A stretch of DNA of 64,000 nt from Halolamina sediminis. GTDB taxonomy: Archaea; Halobacteriota; Halobacteria; Halobacteriales; Haloferacaceae. Positions 17,781-25,448 of the stretch are shown here, one piece after another. The position numbers and the translations under genes are program-made. The stretch is from the NCBI RefSeq assembly GCF_001282785.1, contig NZ_CVUA01000001.1:682001-746000 (forward strand), in the 5' to 3' direction. Every line of letters begins with the position of its first letter. Positions within the stretch are counted from its first letter, which is position 1. A model generated the notes under the pieces. That model was not told the DNA's origin. It searched no databases and saw only the letters and a list, made by a program, of their open reading frames with translations.

Positions 17781-18419
17781 GTGCAGCGACGCACTCGTGC
17801 GGTACTGGGGCTCGCAGTCCTCCTCGCCGTCGGGGTGGGCGCCGCGCTCACCTCGCCGCGGTGGGTGCTCGCCCGGCTGGACTGGCTGGCCGCGGACCCC
17901 CTGCGCTTTACCGCCGCGCTCGTCGCGCTGGCGCTGGTCCGGCCGCTGCTCGCGTGGCCGACCACGCTGATCGCCGTCGTCGTCGGCTACGGTTGGGGGC
18001 TGCGCGGGCTCCCGATCGCGCTGGCGCTGATCGCGCTCACCAGCGTCCCGCCGTTCCTGCTCGCCCGACGATCCGCCGATGGCGGCCGGTTCGCAACCGC
18101 GGGCGCGCGAGCGATGGACGCCACGGGCGACCTGCGCGGCGTGATCGTCAGCCGTCTGCTCCCGGCGCCCTCGGACGCCGTCTCGGTCGGGGTCGGCCTC
18201 TCGGGTGTCCCCTTGCGGGCGTTCCTCGTGGGGACCGCGATCGGTGAGCTCCCGTGGGCCGTCGCCGGCATCGTCGCCGGGCAGTCGATCGAGCGCGTGC
18301 TCCGGGAGGGGTTGGGCGCCGTCATCGACTCGCAGTTGATTCTCGCGGCCGGCGTCGCCGCCGTCCTCCTGCTCGCCGGGCCGGCGTACCGCCACCTCGC
18401 CGGCGCGGACGCGGGCTAG
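17781..18419 (+). CDS. TVP38/TMEM64-like (DedA-related) membrane protein
   Basis: A 212-residue polytopic membrane protein. Helices at about 8-28 and 45-70 precede a re-entrant region with LIAVVVGYGWGLRGLP, and a second half with SRLLPAPSDAVSVGVGLSGVPLRAFLVGTAIGELPWAV, the repeat pattern of VTT-domain proteins proposed to act in lipid scrambling or transport. GTG 17781 is chosen because GAGGAGG lies just upstream as a ribosome-binding site; an earlier in-frame GTG at 17727 would add 18 basic residues. It ends one base before the stop of the convergent gpmI. Confidence 0.72.
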   Translation: MQRRTRAVLGLAVLLAVGVGAALTSPRWVLARLDWLAADPLRFTAALVALALVRPLLAWPTTLIAVVVGYGWGLRGLPIALALIALTSVPPFLLARRSADGGRFATAGARAMDATGDLRGVIVSRLLPAPSDAVSVGVGLSGVPLRAFLVGTAIGELPWAVAGIVAGQSIERVLREGLGAVIDSQLILAAGVAAVLLLAGPAYRHLAGADAG

Positions 18420-19949
18420 CTACTCGAACAGCGACTCGCCGGTCATCTCCTCGGGCTGCTCTCTCCCCAGCAGCGAGAGGACCGTCGGCGCCACGTCGGG
18501 TAGCGAGCCCCGCTCGCGGATCGTTCGGCCGTCGGCGTCGCCCTCGGGCGAGACGTAGATCAGCGGGACGGGGTTGAACGTGTGAGCGGTGTGGGGCGAC
18601 TCAGGGGTTCCCATGTCGTCTGCGTTACCGTGGTCGGCAGTCACGAGCAGGTGTGCGCCCGCCGCCGCGACCGCGTCCGCGAGCCGACCGAGTTCCCGGT
18701 CCACCGCCTCCACCGCTGCGACCGCGGCGTCGAAGTCGCCGGTGTGGCCCACCATGTCCGGGTTGGCGTAGTTGAGCACCAGCGCATCGGGGTGGCGCTC
18801 GTCGTCGGCGATCGTCGCGACCGCGGCGTCGGTCACCTCCGCCGCCGACATCTCGGGCTGGAGGTCGTACGTGGCAACGTCGGGTGAGGCGACGATGCGG
18901 CGTCGCTCCCCGTCGAACGGCGACTCCCGGCCGCCGTTGAAGAAGTAGGTGACGTGGGGCTCCTTCTCGCTCTCGGCGACCCGGAGCTGGGACTCCCCGT
19001 TTTCGGCCCACACCTCCCCGAGCGTCCGCTCGGGGTCGTTCGGCGGGAACGCCACGGGGAACGGGTACGTCTCCTCGTAGCGCGTCATCGTCGTCAGCCG
19101 GATCTCGGGGCGATCGAGCGCGAACGGCCAGCCGTCGGTGTTCACCCCGCCGAGCAGCCGACAGAGCTGCCGAGTTCGGTCGGCCCGGAAGTTGAACGCG
19201 ATCACCGAATCGCCGTCCGCTAGTGCTGGACGGCCCGCGATCAGCGTCGGCTCGACGAACTCGTCCGTCTCGTCGCGCTCGTAGCTCTCCTCGACTGCGG
19301 CGACCGCAGAGTCGGTTTCGTATCGCGCCTTTCGATTTACGATCGCGTCGTACGTCTCCCGGGTTCGCTCCCAGTTGTGGTCGCGGTCCATCGCGTAGTA
19401 CCGGCCCGTGACGGTGGCGACGTGGCCGGTTTCGTGCTCGCCGATGACCTCTTGGAGTTCGGTGAGGTACTCGACGCCGCTTCTCGGTGCCGTGTCCCGC
19501 CCGTCGGTGAACGCGTGGGTGACGGCGTCGACGCCGCGTTCGGCCGCGAGTTCGATCAGCGCGTGGAGGTGCGCCTGGTCGGAGTGGACGCCGCCGTCGC
19601 TGACCAGCCCCACGAAGTGGACCCGGCCGTCGTGGTCGGCGGCGTACGCGAACGCGTCGCTAATGGCGTCGATGTCGTCGAGTTCGTCCGCTGCGATGGC
19701 GTCGTTGATCCGGGTGTACGGCTGCTTGACGACGCGGCCGGCGCCGAGGTGGGTGTGCCCGACTTCGCTGTTGCCCATCTGTCCCTCGGGGAGCCCGACC
19801 CGGCGTCCGTGGGCGGTCATCGTCCCGAACGCCCCCGCTTCCCGGAGCGCGTCGAAGTTCGGCGTCGCCGCCGCGCCGACTGCGTCCCGGCCGGTCTGAT
19901 CGTCCGGGGCGAGCCCCCAGCCGTCGAGAACGACGAGTGCTGCGTCCAT
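18420..19949 (-). CDS. gpmI: 2,3-bisphosphoglycerate-independent phosphoglycerate mutase
   Basis: Interconverts 3- and 2-phosphoglycerate in lower glycolysis and gluconeogenesis. The 509-residue length and the motifs match bacterial-type GpmI: first metal site VVLDGWGLA (residues 6-14), phospho-serine Ser61 in GQMGNSEVGH, the phosphotransferase insert (FTDGRDT), and the C-terminal metal site TADHGNADDM. ATG 19949 is the family start; a longer in-frame extension is not protein-like. It is divergent from a Tat-exported protein and sits in a window that also has pgk and gap. Confidence 0.95.
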   Translation of the reverse strand: MDAALVVLDGWGLAPDDQTGRDAVGAAATPNFDALREAGAFGTMTAHGRRVGLPEGQMGNSEVGHTHLGAGRVVKQPYTRINDAIAADELDDIDAISDAFAYAADHDGRVHFVGLVSDGGVHSDQAHLHALIELAAERGVDAVTHAFTDGRDTAPRSGVEYLTELQEVIGEHETGHVATVTGRYYAMDRDHNWERTRETYDAIVNRKARYETDSAVAAVEESYERDETDEFVEPTLIAGRPALADGDSVIAFNFRADRTRQLCRLLGGVNTDGWPFALDRPEIRLTTMTRYEETYPFPVAFPPNDPERTLGEVWAENGESQLRVAESEKEPHVTYFFNGGRESPFDGERRRIVASPDVATYDLQPEMSAAEVTDAAVATIADDERHPDALVLNYANPDMVGHTGDFDAAVAAVEAVDRELGRLADAVAAAGAHLLVTADHGNADDMGTPESPHTAHTFNPVPLIYVSPEGDADGRTIRERGSLPDVAPTVLSLLGREQPEEMTGESLFE

Positions 19950-20036
19950 GCGGGAGCGGTGGGCTGGCCGGCGTATCACGCCTTCGGTGGGCCGACAGAC
20001 CCATACCCGTTCGCGGAGAACCGGCATCAACGACCG

Positions 20037-22340
20037 ATGGATCTGGACGCGCTCGGCAGACGCCGCCTGCTCGCGCTCTTCGCCGGCAGCGGTGCGGCGG
20101 CGGGCGGCGCGTACATGTTCTCCGGCGGGCAACCGGCCGACACCGACGCGATCGGGGCCGAGGAGTCACACCGGCTGGCCGAGGCTCACGCGCCGACGCT
20201 GTACTACGGCGCGCGCGAGCAGTGGCCCGCCACGGACCCCCGCGAGTACGCGACCGAGCGCGACGGCGAGACGATCGTCGACGGGTTCGACGCGCTCGAC
20301 GGCTACACCGAAGACGGTCGCGAGGCGGACTACCCCCACCCGACGGTGTTCTACCACGCCATCGACTACCCCGACTCGTCGCTGTCCTGCGTGCAGTTCT
20401 GGATCTACTCCGCGTTCGACCAGTTCTCGACCAACTTCCACTGGCACGACTGGGAGGTGTTGCACGTGTTCGTCGACCGGTCGGCGGACGGCACGGCGAC
20501 TATCTCGGACACCGAGGGATCGACGACCACCGGCACCGACCAGTCGGCGTCCGTTGACACGGGCGAGCCGGTGCTGTTCGTCGCCTCGGCACACTCCCGG
20601 AAGGTGCCGAACAACGAGCACCTCGACCCCGACGTGAGGCGCGCGTCGATCATCAGCGAGGTCGGCTCCCACTCCAGTACGCTCGGGGTGAACGCCCGGC
20701 CGACGACGTTCCAGCGCACCGCCGTCGACGGGCTCGCGCCGGACATCAGCAACGACCCGATCGAGGTGATCTCCGGTCAAGCCTCGCTCCCGCTCGCGTA
20801 CGGGCTCCCGCGGGACGAGGGGCTGATCCTCCCCTACGCGATCCCGGAGTACGACGGCGATCGGCTTCCGGAACACGACCGACTGCCGAACGTCCGCCCC
20901 GGGGATCTGGTCCCGGACGAGCTCACCGTCGATTCGTACGGCGAACTCGCGAGCCCCCCTGCGGACATCCCGGAACGCGAGGGCGACGTGGCGTTCGTCC
21001 CGGACACCCGTGCGGACGCCAGCGCCGACGCCGATGCGCGGTACGAGCTGGTCGACGCCGAGGAGCTCCGCCACATTGACGCGTTCACCGGCCCGCAGCT
21101 GAGCTTCAGCTTCACCGTCCCGGAGTTCGTCGAGAACGCGATCTCGGGCCACATCACGACCGTCGGCGTGCCGTGGGAACAGCCCCGATTCGACAACCCG
21201 GCGACCGACATCAGCGACCCCCAACACCGGGCGGCGCTGGCCGACCGCTACGAGCCGATCGAGGCCGGGGGCGACGTGAGCCGCATCCTCGGGGCGGTCC
21301 GGGAGGCGACCGGTGCCGACGACGCCCCGGGGAGCAACGGCGTCGCGCTGCTCACGCCCTCGATCGAAACCGTCGCACTGCTGGAGAGCGATCCCGAAGC
21401 CGTCCCCTCGTTCTCGGGCGTACTCGCCGTGGAGGACCCCGAGGAGGGTGAGCACCAACTCACCGTCAACGGCGCGGGAATGGCCCCCTACAGCGAGAAA
21501 CTGACCCACGAGGGCGGTACGACTCGCGCCGGGGTCGACGGCGCGATCCCGATGAGCGCCAACGAGGACGCCGTGAAGATCCGCGGGGAGAGCGCCGAAG
21601 GGACCACCCTCGAATCAGTCGCGCTCGACGACGACTTCGCCGGCACGGTGTACGACGGCCGCCCGCCGGGGGAGGGCGGGCGGTTCGGCATCTACGTCCA
21701 CCGCGAAGGCGCCTACACCGCCGAGATCCGGGACGACTCGGGTGGGCGAGGGGCGCGCCGGGTCAACCCCGACGCCGACGACGAGGCGATCGACCTCCCC
21801 GAGATCGAGACGGGGAAGGCGGCGCTGACCAATTTCCTGCTCCGGTTCCTCGTCGAGACGCGGCTGCAGGCCGCAGCACTGCGGGACGACGAGAATATCG
21901 ACGACGTGCCCACCGGGCAGAACATCGACGACGAGCGGGTGGCGAGCGTCGTCGCGACCGCACGGGAGAACGCCGGAGATCTCGTCGACGGGATCGATGA
22001 CGCGGTCGAGAGCCTGCTCGACGAGGCGGACGAGACGGACGCCGATGACAACGGGAACGAGGGCAACGGCGGACCCGGGGGCGGTGTCGCCGGCATCGTT
22101 CGGCGCGTCGACGCCGCAGTTCTGGTCGCCGTCGCCGCCCGGGCGGCCGCTCGCGACGACCGCCCGGACGACGCCGACCGTCGGCTGGAGTCGCTCCGGA
22201 CGCGGCTCTCCACCGTCGACGAGTCCGTCGAGGGTGAGGGACTCCCGGGCGAACTGGCGTCGTTCGTGACCCGTCGAACGGCGAGCGTTCGGTCGCGGAT
22301 CGACGCGGCGATCGAGGCTGACGTGGAGACGGCGTCGTAG
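20037..22340 (+). CDS. Large Tat-exported protein with HxHDWE motif (NLP/Vps62-like)
   Basis: A 767-residue protein of unknown function. It has a Tat signal with Arg-Arg-Arg at 8-10 and a hydrophobic stretch (LLALFAGSGAAAGGAYMF). Residues 35-260 contain repeated aromatic strands and the motif FHWHDWEVLHVFVD (His135, His137, Asp138, Glu140). This recalls the metal-binding GHRHDWE heptad of necrosis-inducing proteins and the related DWE motif of Vps62-like proteins. The middle is beta-rich; the C-terminal 150 residues are helical and acidic with a Gly/Asn linker near 680. It is probably a folded, cofactor- or metal-binding exoprotein. The NLP relation is inferred from the motif only. Confidence 0.7.
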   Translation: MDLDALGRRRLLALFAGSGAAAGGAYMFSGGQPADTDAIGAEESHRLAEAHAPTLYYGAREQWPATDPREYATERDGETIVDGFDALDGYTEDGREADYPHPTVFYHAIDYPDSSLSCVQFWIYSAFDQFSTNFHWHDWEVLHVFVDRSADGTATISDTEGSTTTGTDQSASVDTGEPVLFVASAHSRKVPNNEHLDPDVRRASIISEVGSHSSTLGVNARPTTFQRTAVDGLAPDISNDPIEVISGQASLPLAYGLPRDEGLILPYAIPEYDGDRLPEHDRLPNVRPGDLVPDELTVDSYGELASPPADIPEREGDVAFVPDTRADASADADARYELVDAEELRHIDAFTGPQLSFSFTVPEFVENAISGHITTVGVPWEQPRFDNPATDISDPQHRAALADRYEPIEAGGDVSRILGAVREATGADDAPGSNGVALLTPSIETVALLESDPEAVPSFSGVLAVEDPEEGEHQLTVNGAGMAPYSEKLTHEGGTTRAGVDGAIPMSANEDAVKIRGESAEGTTLESVALDDDFAGTVYDGRPPGEGGRFGIYVHREGAYTAEIRDDSGGRGARRVNPDADDEAIDLPEIETGKAALTNFLLRFLVETRLQAAALRDDENIDDVPTGQNIDDERVASVVATARENAGDLVDGIDDAVESLLDEADETDADDNGNEGNGGPGGGVAGIVRRVDAAVLVAVAARAAARDDRPDDADRRLESLRTRLSTVDESVEGEGLPGELASFVTRRTASVRSRIDAAIEADVETAS

Positions 22341-22450
22341 CCGGGGGGTGGGTTCGGGGCGCCGTCGGGCCGGAAAACGGGCGCCGTCGCCGGGATCGGG
22401 ACCGTCCCCGAGTGAGACAGCCTTTTTGCTCCCTGCCGCCAAACCCGAGT

Positions 22451-23113
22451 ATGGACTCGGCGGTACTGCTGAACCTCCTGGGCAACGAGAACCGCCGGCG
22501 CATCCTGCGGTTGCTCTCGCATAAGTCCTGTTACGTCACGGAGATCAGCGAGTACCTCGGCGTGAGCCCGAAAGCCGTCATCGACCACCTGCGGAAGCTG
22601 GAGGAGGCCGGGCTGGTCGAGAGCCACACCGACGACCAGCGGCGGAAGTACTTCCACATCGCCCGCGCGGTCCGGCTGGAGGTGAGCGTCTCGCCGCACA
22701 GCTTCGGCGCCAAGAGCGCCTACCCCGCCAGCCGCGGCCTCGACATGACCGGTCGCTGCTCGCATCTGGATATCGACATCGACGACCGGCCCGAGGGCGA
22801 CGGGCTGGAGGGGCTAGCCAAGGAGTTCGATCGCCTCCAGAGCCTCGAACGCGAGCTCTCGCTGGCCCAGCGCTGGGTCGACGGCCGGCTGAACGAGGTG
22901 CTCGACCGGCTCAACGGTCACATCGGCGCCGAGGCGGACTCGCGGTTCTACGCCGCGGTGCTGTCGGCGGTCGTCACGACCGACGGGTCGCTCCGGGCGA
23001 TCGCGGAGGCGGTCGACGCCGACACGGCCGCCGTCGAGGACGGGCTGGAGCAGCTGACCGAACGCGGGCTGCTGCGGGAGGTCGACGAAGCGGGCGAGTG
23101 GGAGTTGGCTTAG
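22451..23113 (+). CDS. ArsR-like winged-helix transcriptional regulator
   Basis: The 220-residue protein begins with an ArsR-type winged helix (about 3-75): LLNLLGNENRRRILRLLS, CYVTEISEYLGVSPKAVIDH, then LRKLEEAGLVES and a wing ending KYFHIAR. After a linker comes an amphipathic coiled coil (LQSLERELSLAQRWVDGRL, about 135-160) and a second small HTH-like region (RAIAEAVDADTAAVEDGLEQL). The sensed signal is unknown. It stands between a Tat-exported protein gene and a repeat-filled convergent gap. Confidence 0.85.
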   Translation: MDSAVLLNLLGNENRRRILRLLSHKSCYVTEISEYLGVSPKAVIDHLRKLEEAGLVESHTDDQRRKYFHIARAVRLEVSVSPHSFGAKSAYPASRGLDMTGRCSHLDIDIDDRPEGDGLEGLAKEFDRLQSLERELSLAQRWVDGRLNEVLDRLNGHIGAEADSRFYAAVLSAVVTTDGSLRAIAEAVDADTAAVEDGLEQLTERGLLREVDEAGEWELA

Positions 23114-23666
23114 ACGTTCCCGTTGAGGAGGTTCCGACAGCAACAGGTTCGGGGTGTTTTCCTTCGATGGGTGTTCCGACAGCAACAGCAGGTCGATCGT
23201 AGACCACTTGTAACCGCACCGCACAGCCCTCAATCCTCCCCGGCCGACTCGTTCCTTCGCTACCGCTCAGTCACTCGTCCTCCGAGGGAGCGGAACTCCC
23301 TCGTGCCCTCGCTCGGTTCACTCACGAGGACCTCGCGCGCTCGTTCGCCCACGGAGGGGCTCTCGTCGCGCGCCGACCGCCGCGGCGGTGCGGTAGCGGT
23401 GGACGCCGCGCGGCCGTCGACGAGAGCGAAGCTCTCGTCTGCCAATCAGAAATCTCCGATTTCTGATGACGGCACCGGTCGCCGGCCCGCGGGGGAGGGG
23501 TGGGGACTCGGCGCACTGCGGTCGCAAGCAGTCTCGCGTCGAGATGCTGTTGCTGTGGCGGTCGCTGTCCCAGAAGTCAACAAATCGAGCTACTCTTGCC
23601 GCCGAGATCGAGCGTCGATACGAAACACCCTCGCTTCAGAAAAGTACGAACACGACGACCCGAGAG
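23114..23666. other. Gene-free convergent region with repeat copy 3
   Basis: A 553-bp gap between convergent genes. It holds repeat copy 3 and its right outer arm (to about 23572). Before it, TTCCGACAGCAACAG occurs twice (about 23130-23145 and 23174-23188), a short direct repeat. No gene or structured RNA other than the element is visible. Confidence 0.75.
23181..23572 (-). repeat. Dispersed haloarchaeal hairpin element, copy 3
   Basis: The core runs from CCACTTGTAACCGCA (23204-23218) to TGCGGTCGCAAGCA (23517-23530), with the right outer arm GTCGAGATGCTGTTGCTG following. Orientation is as copy 2. It has the hairpins GACGAGAGC/GCTCTCGTC and ATCAGAAATC/GATTTCTGAT, here in the middle slot, and CGAGGGAG/CTCCCTCG near 23284-23304, each a variant of a hairpin in another copy. 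The conserved blocks GGAGGGGTGGGGACTC and CTCCCCGGCCGACTC are present. Confidence 0.85.
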
Positions 23667-25013
23667 TCAGCTCCGAACGAGACTCGCGCCGTCGAACTCC
23701 GTCCGGGTGAAGTCGAGCTGCATCAGGTCGAGGATCGTCGGCGCGATGTCGAGCAGGTCGCTGTCCTCGATGTCCGCATCGGGCGTGTCGATGAACAACG
23801 AGGCGTTGTCGAAGCTGTGCATCCCGTTCCGGGGGCCGTCGGCGAACACGTCGGTGCCGCCGGTGAAGCCGGCCTTGAGGTCGAACCCGTGGTTGGGGAT
23901 GGCCACCAGATCCGGCGCGATGTCGTCGTGGTCGCCGCGGAACGCCTGCTCCTTCTCGACGACGCGCTCACAGACTTTCTGCCCGTCGGGCCCTTCGAGC
24001 GCTTCGAGTTCTGCCTTGAGCTCGTCGCGGACCTCGTCGTACTCTTCCTCGGGGACGCTCCCGCGGGGCTCGCGGTCCTCGAGGTTGATGTAGAACCGGC
24101 CCGGGATCAGCGAGTACGCCCGCGTGTCGTCGGCGAGATCACCGAGCTCGTCGTGGTCGTCGTCCTGGTAGGAGAGCCAGCCCTCCTGCTCCAGCCACTC
24201 GTTGAGGTGGACCTCGTAGTCGAGGCTGGTGAACCCGTGGTCGGAGGCGACGACCAGCGTGGCGTCGTCGGGGAGGTCCTCGCGGATCTTCCCGATGTAC
24301 TCGTCGACCTGCCGGTAGAACTCCATGAACGCCTCCTTCTCGGGCCCGTCGCGCTCGTAGTCCTCGAACAGGAAGTGGTTCACCCGGTCGGTCGTCATGA
24401 ACACGCCGAAGAACAGGTCCCAGTCGTCTTGATCGAGGTAGTGTTTGAACGCCTCGTAGCGCTTATCGAGCGTCGCGTGGGCGTCGTCCATGAACGCCGA
24501 CTTGTCGTCGTGGCCCTGCTTCACGTCGGCGTCGATCTTGTAGTCGATCGACTGGAGGTACTCCGCGAGCTCGTCGGGGTAGGCGGCCTTCTCGACCGAG
24601 GGCGAGAGAAAGCCCGACACCATGCGCTGGACGTTGCGCTGGGGCGGGAACGTCACGGGGACGTTCAGCACCGTCGCGTCGCGGCCGTCGTTGGCGACGC
24701 GGTCCCAGAGCCGCGTCGCCTGCACGTCTCGGCCCATCGGGACGTACGTGTCGTACGTGCCGATCTCGCGGTCTTGGAAGCCGTAGACGCCGGTCTCGCC
24801 GGGATTGACGCCCGTCGTGAGCGACGGCCAGCAGGCGCTCGACTCTGGCGGGACGATGCTGTCGATCGGACCGGCGCTCCCCTCCTCGGCGAGCGCGGCG
24901 AAGTTCGGGAACTCGTCGGGGTGGTCGTCCAGCAGACTGAACGGTACGCCGTCGATACCGAGAAAGACGACCCGGGGATCGCCCTCGCCCCGGAGTCGGT
25001 CGAACAGTCCCAT
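23667..25013 (-). CDS. Alkaline phosphatase superfamily (nucleotide pyrophosphatase-like) hydrolase
   Basis: A 448-residue metal-dependent hydrolase of the type I phosphodiesterase/nucleotide pyrophosphatase branch. The metal-binding start is VVFLGIDGVPFSLLD (Asp21). Next come the nucleophile region ACWPSLTTGVNPGETG around 60-75, the central FFGVFMTTDRVNHFL, ASDHGFTSLDYEVHLNEW, and a C-terminal GMHSFDNASLFID. It has no signal peptide, so it acts in the cytoplasm. The substrate (nucleotide, phosphonate or sulphate ester) cannot be told. The ATG at 25013 is chosen because the longer frame upstream overlaps the promoter of the next gene and lacks family similarity. Confidence 0.85.
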   Translation of the reverse strand: MGLFDRLRGEGDPRVVFLGIDGVPFSLLDDHPDEFPNFAALAEEGSAGPIDSIVPPESSACWPSLTTGVNPGETGVYGFQDREIGTYDTYVPMGRDVQATRLWDRVANDGRDATVLNVPVTFPPQRNVQRMVSGFLSPSVEKAAYPDELAEYLQSIDYKIDADVKQGHDDKSAFMDDAHATLDKRYEAFKHYLDQDDWDLFFGVFMTTDRVNHFLFEDYERDGPEKEAFMEFYRQVDEYIGKIREDLPDDATLVVASDHGFTSLDYEVHLNEWLEQEGWLSYQDDDHDELGDLADDTRAYSLIPGRFYINLEDREPRGSVPEEEYDEVRDELKAELEALEGPDGQKVCERVVEKEQAFRGDHDDIAPDLVAIPNHGFDLKAGFTGGTDVFADGPRNGMHSFDNASLFIDTPDADIEDSDLLDIAPTILDLMQLDFTRTEFDGASLVRS

Positions 25014-25150
25014 AGGTGGTCGTACCGCCGAGCACCTTAAGAACCTTCCCTCTACGGAGCGTTTCCGGCCCGCGGTCGATCGCTCGACGACGTCGATACC
25101 GGGGGTGGCAGACATCGGCGCCGAAAGTGTGTCGGCATCGACGCCGGTGG

Positions 25151-25200
25151 TGTGACATGGGGGCACAAGATTTATCTAGTAGTGTGACATACTGTGACAT
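25151..25200 (+). promoter_or_regulatory. TATA box flanked by three TGTGACAT repeats
   Basis: TTTATCTA at 25171-25178 is a TATA-like box about 28 nt before the ATG at 25203. The octamer TGTGACAT occurs at 25151-25158, 25183-25190 and 25193-25200, in the same orientation. The last two start 10 bp apart, one helical turn, and overlap the expected transcription start. This arrangement looks like an operator for a repressor or autoregulator. Confidence 0.5.
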
Positions 25201-25202
25201 GC

Positions 25203-25376
25203 ATGGCGACGTCAGAGCAGCACTCCGCCGACGAACTGTTCGACGAGTTCCTCGAAGATCGCGGGCACGACACACGGGGATGGGAGGAGTCCTATAACAA
25301 GAAACAGTGTCCGGACTGCGGCGGCCTTCACGAGTCCAACGCGGTGGAGTGTTCGGTCTGTGGCTGGCGCCCCTGA
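25203..25376 (+). CDS. HVO_0416-type small zinc-finger protein
   Basis: A 57-residue protein with an acidic helical start (ADELFDEFLEDRGHD) and a zinc ribbon formed by two CPDCG/CSVCG knuckles near the C-terminus (KKQCPDCGGLHESNAVEC, then SVCGWRP). It closely fits the haloarchaeal HVO_0416 family zinc-finger micro-proteins; the function is unknown, with regulation or protein interaction likely. ATG 25203 agrees with the TATA box; an in-frame GTG at 25194 lies inside an upstream repeat and is less likely. The gene is divergent from the phosphatase-like gene. Confidence 0.85.
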   Translation: MATSEQHSADELFDEFLEDRGHDTRGWEESYNKKQCPDCGGLHESNAVECSVCGWRP

Positions 25377-25448
25377 GTCACTGACGCGCCCTCTTCGCCT
25401 TTCTCGCGAACCCACTCCCTTATGGGGGATGGGCCCGTGTAGCCTCCA

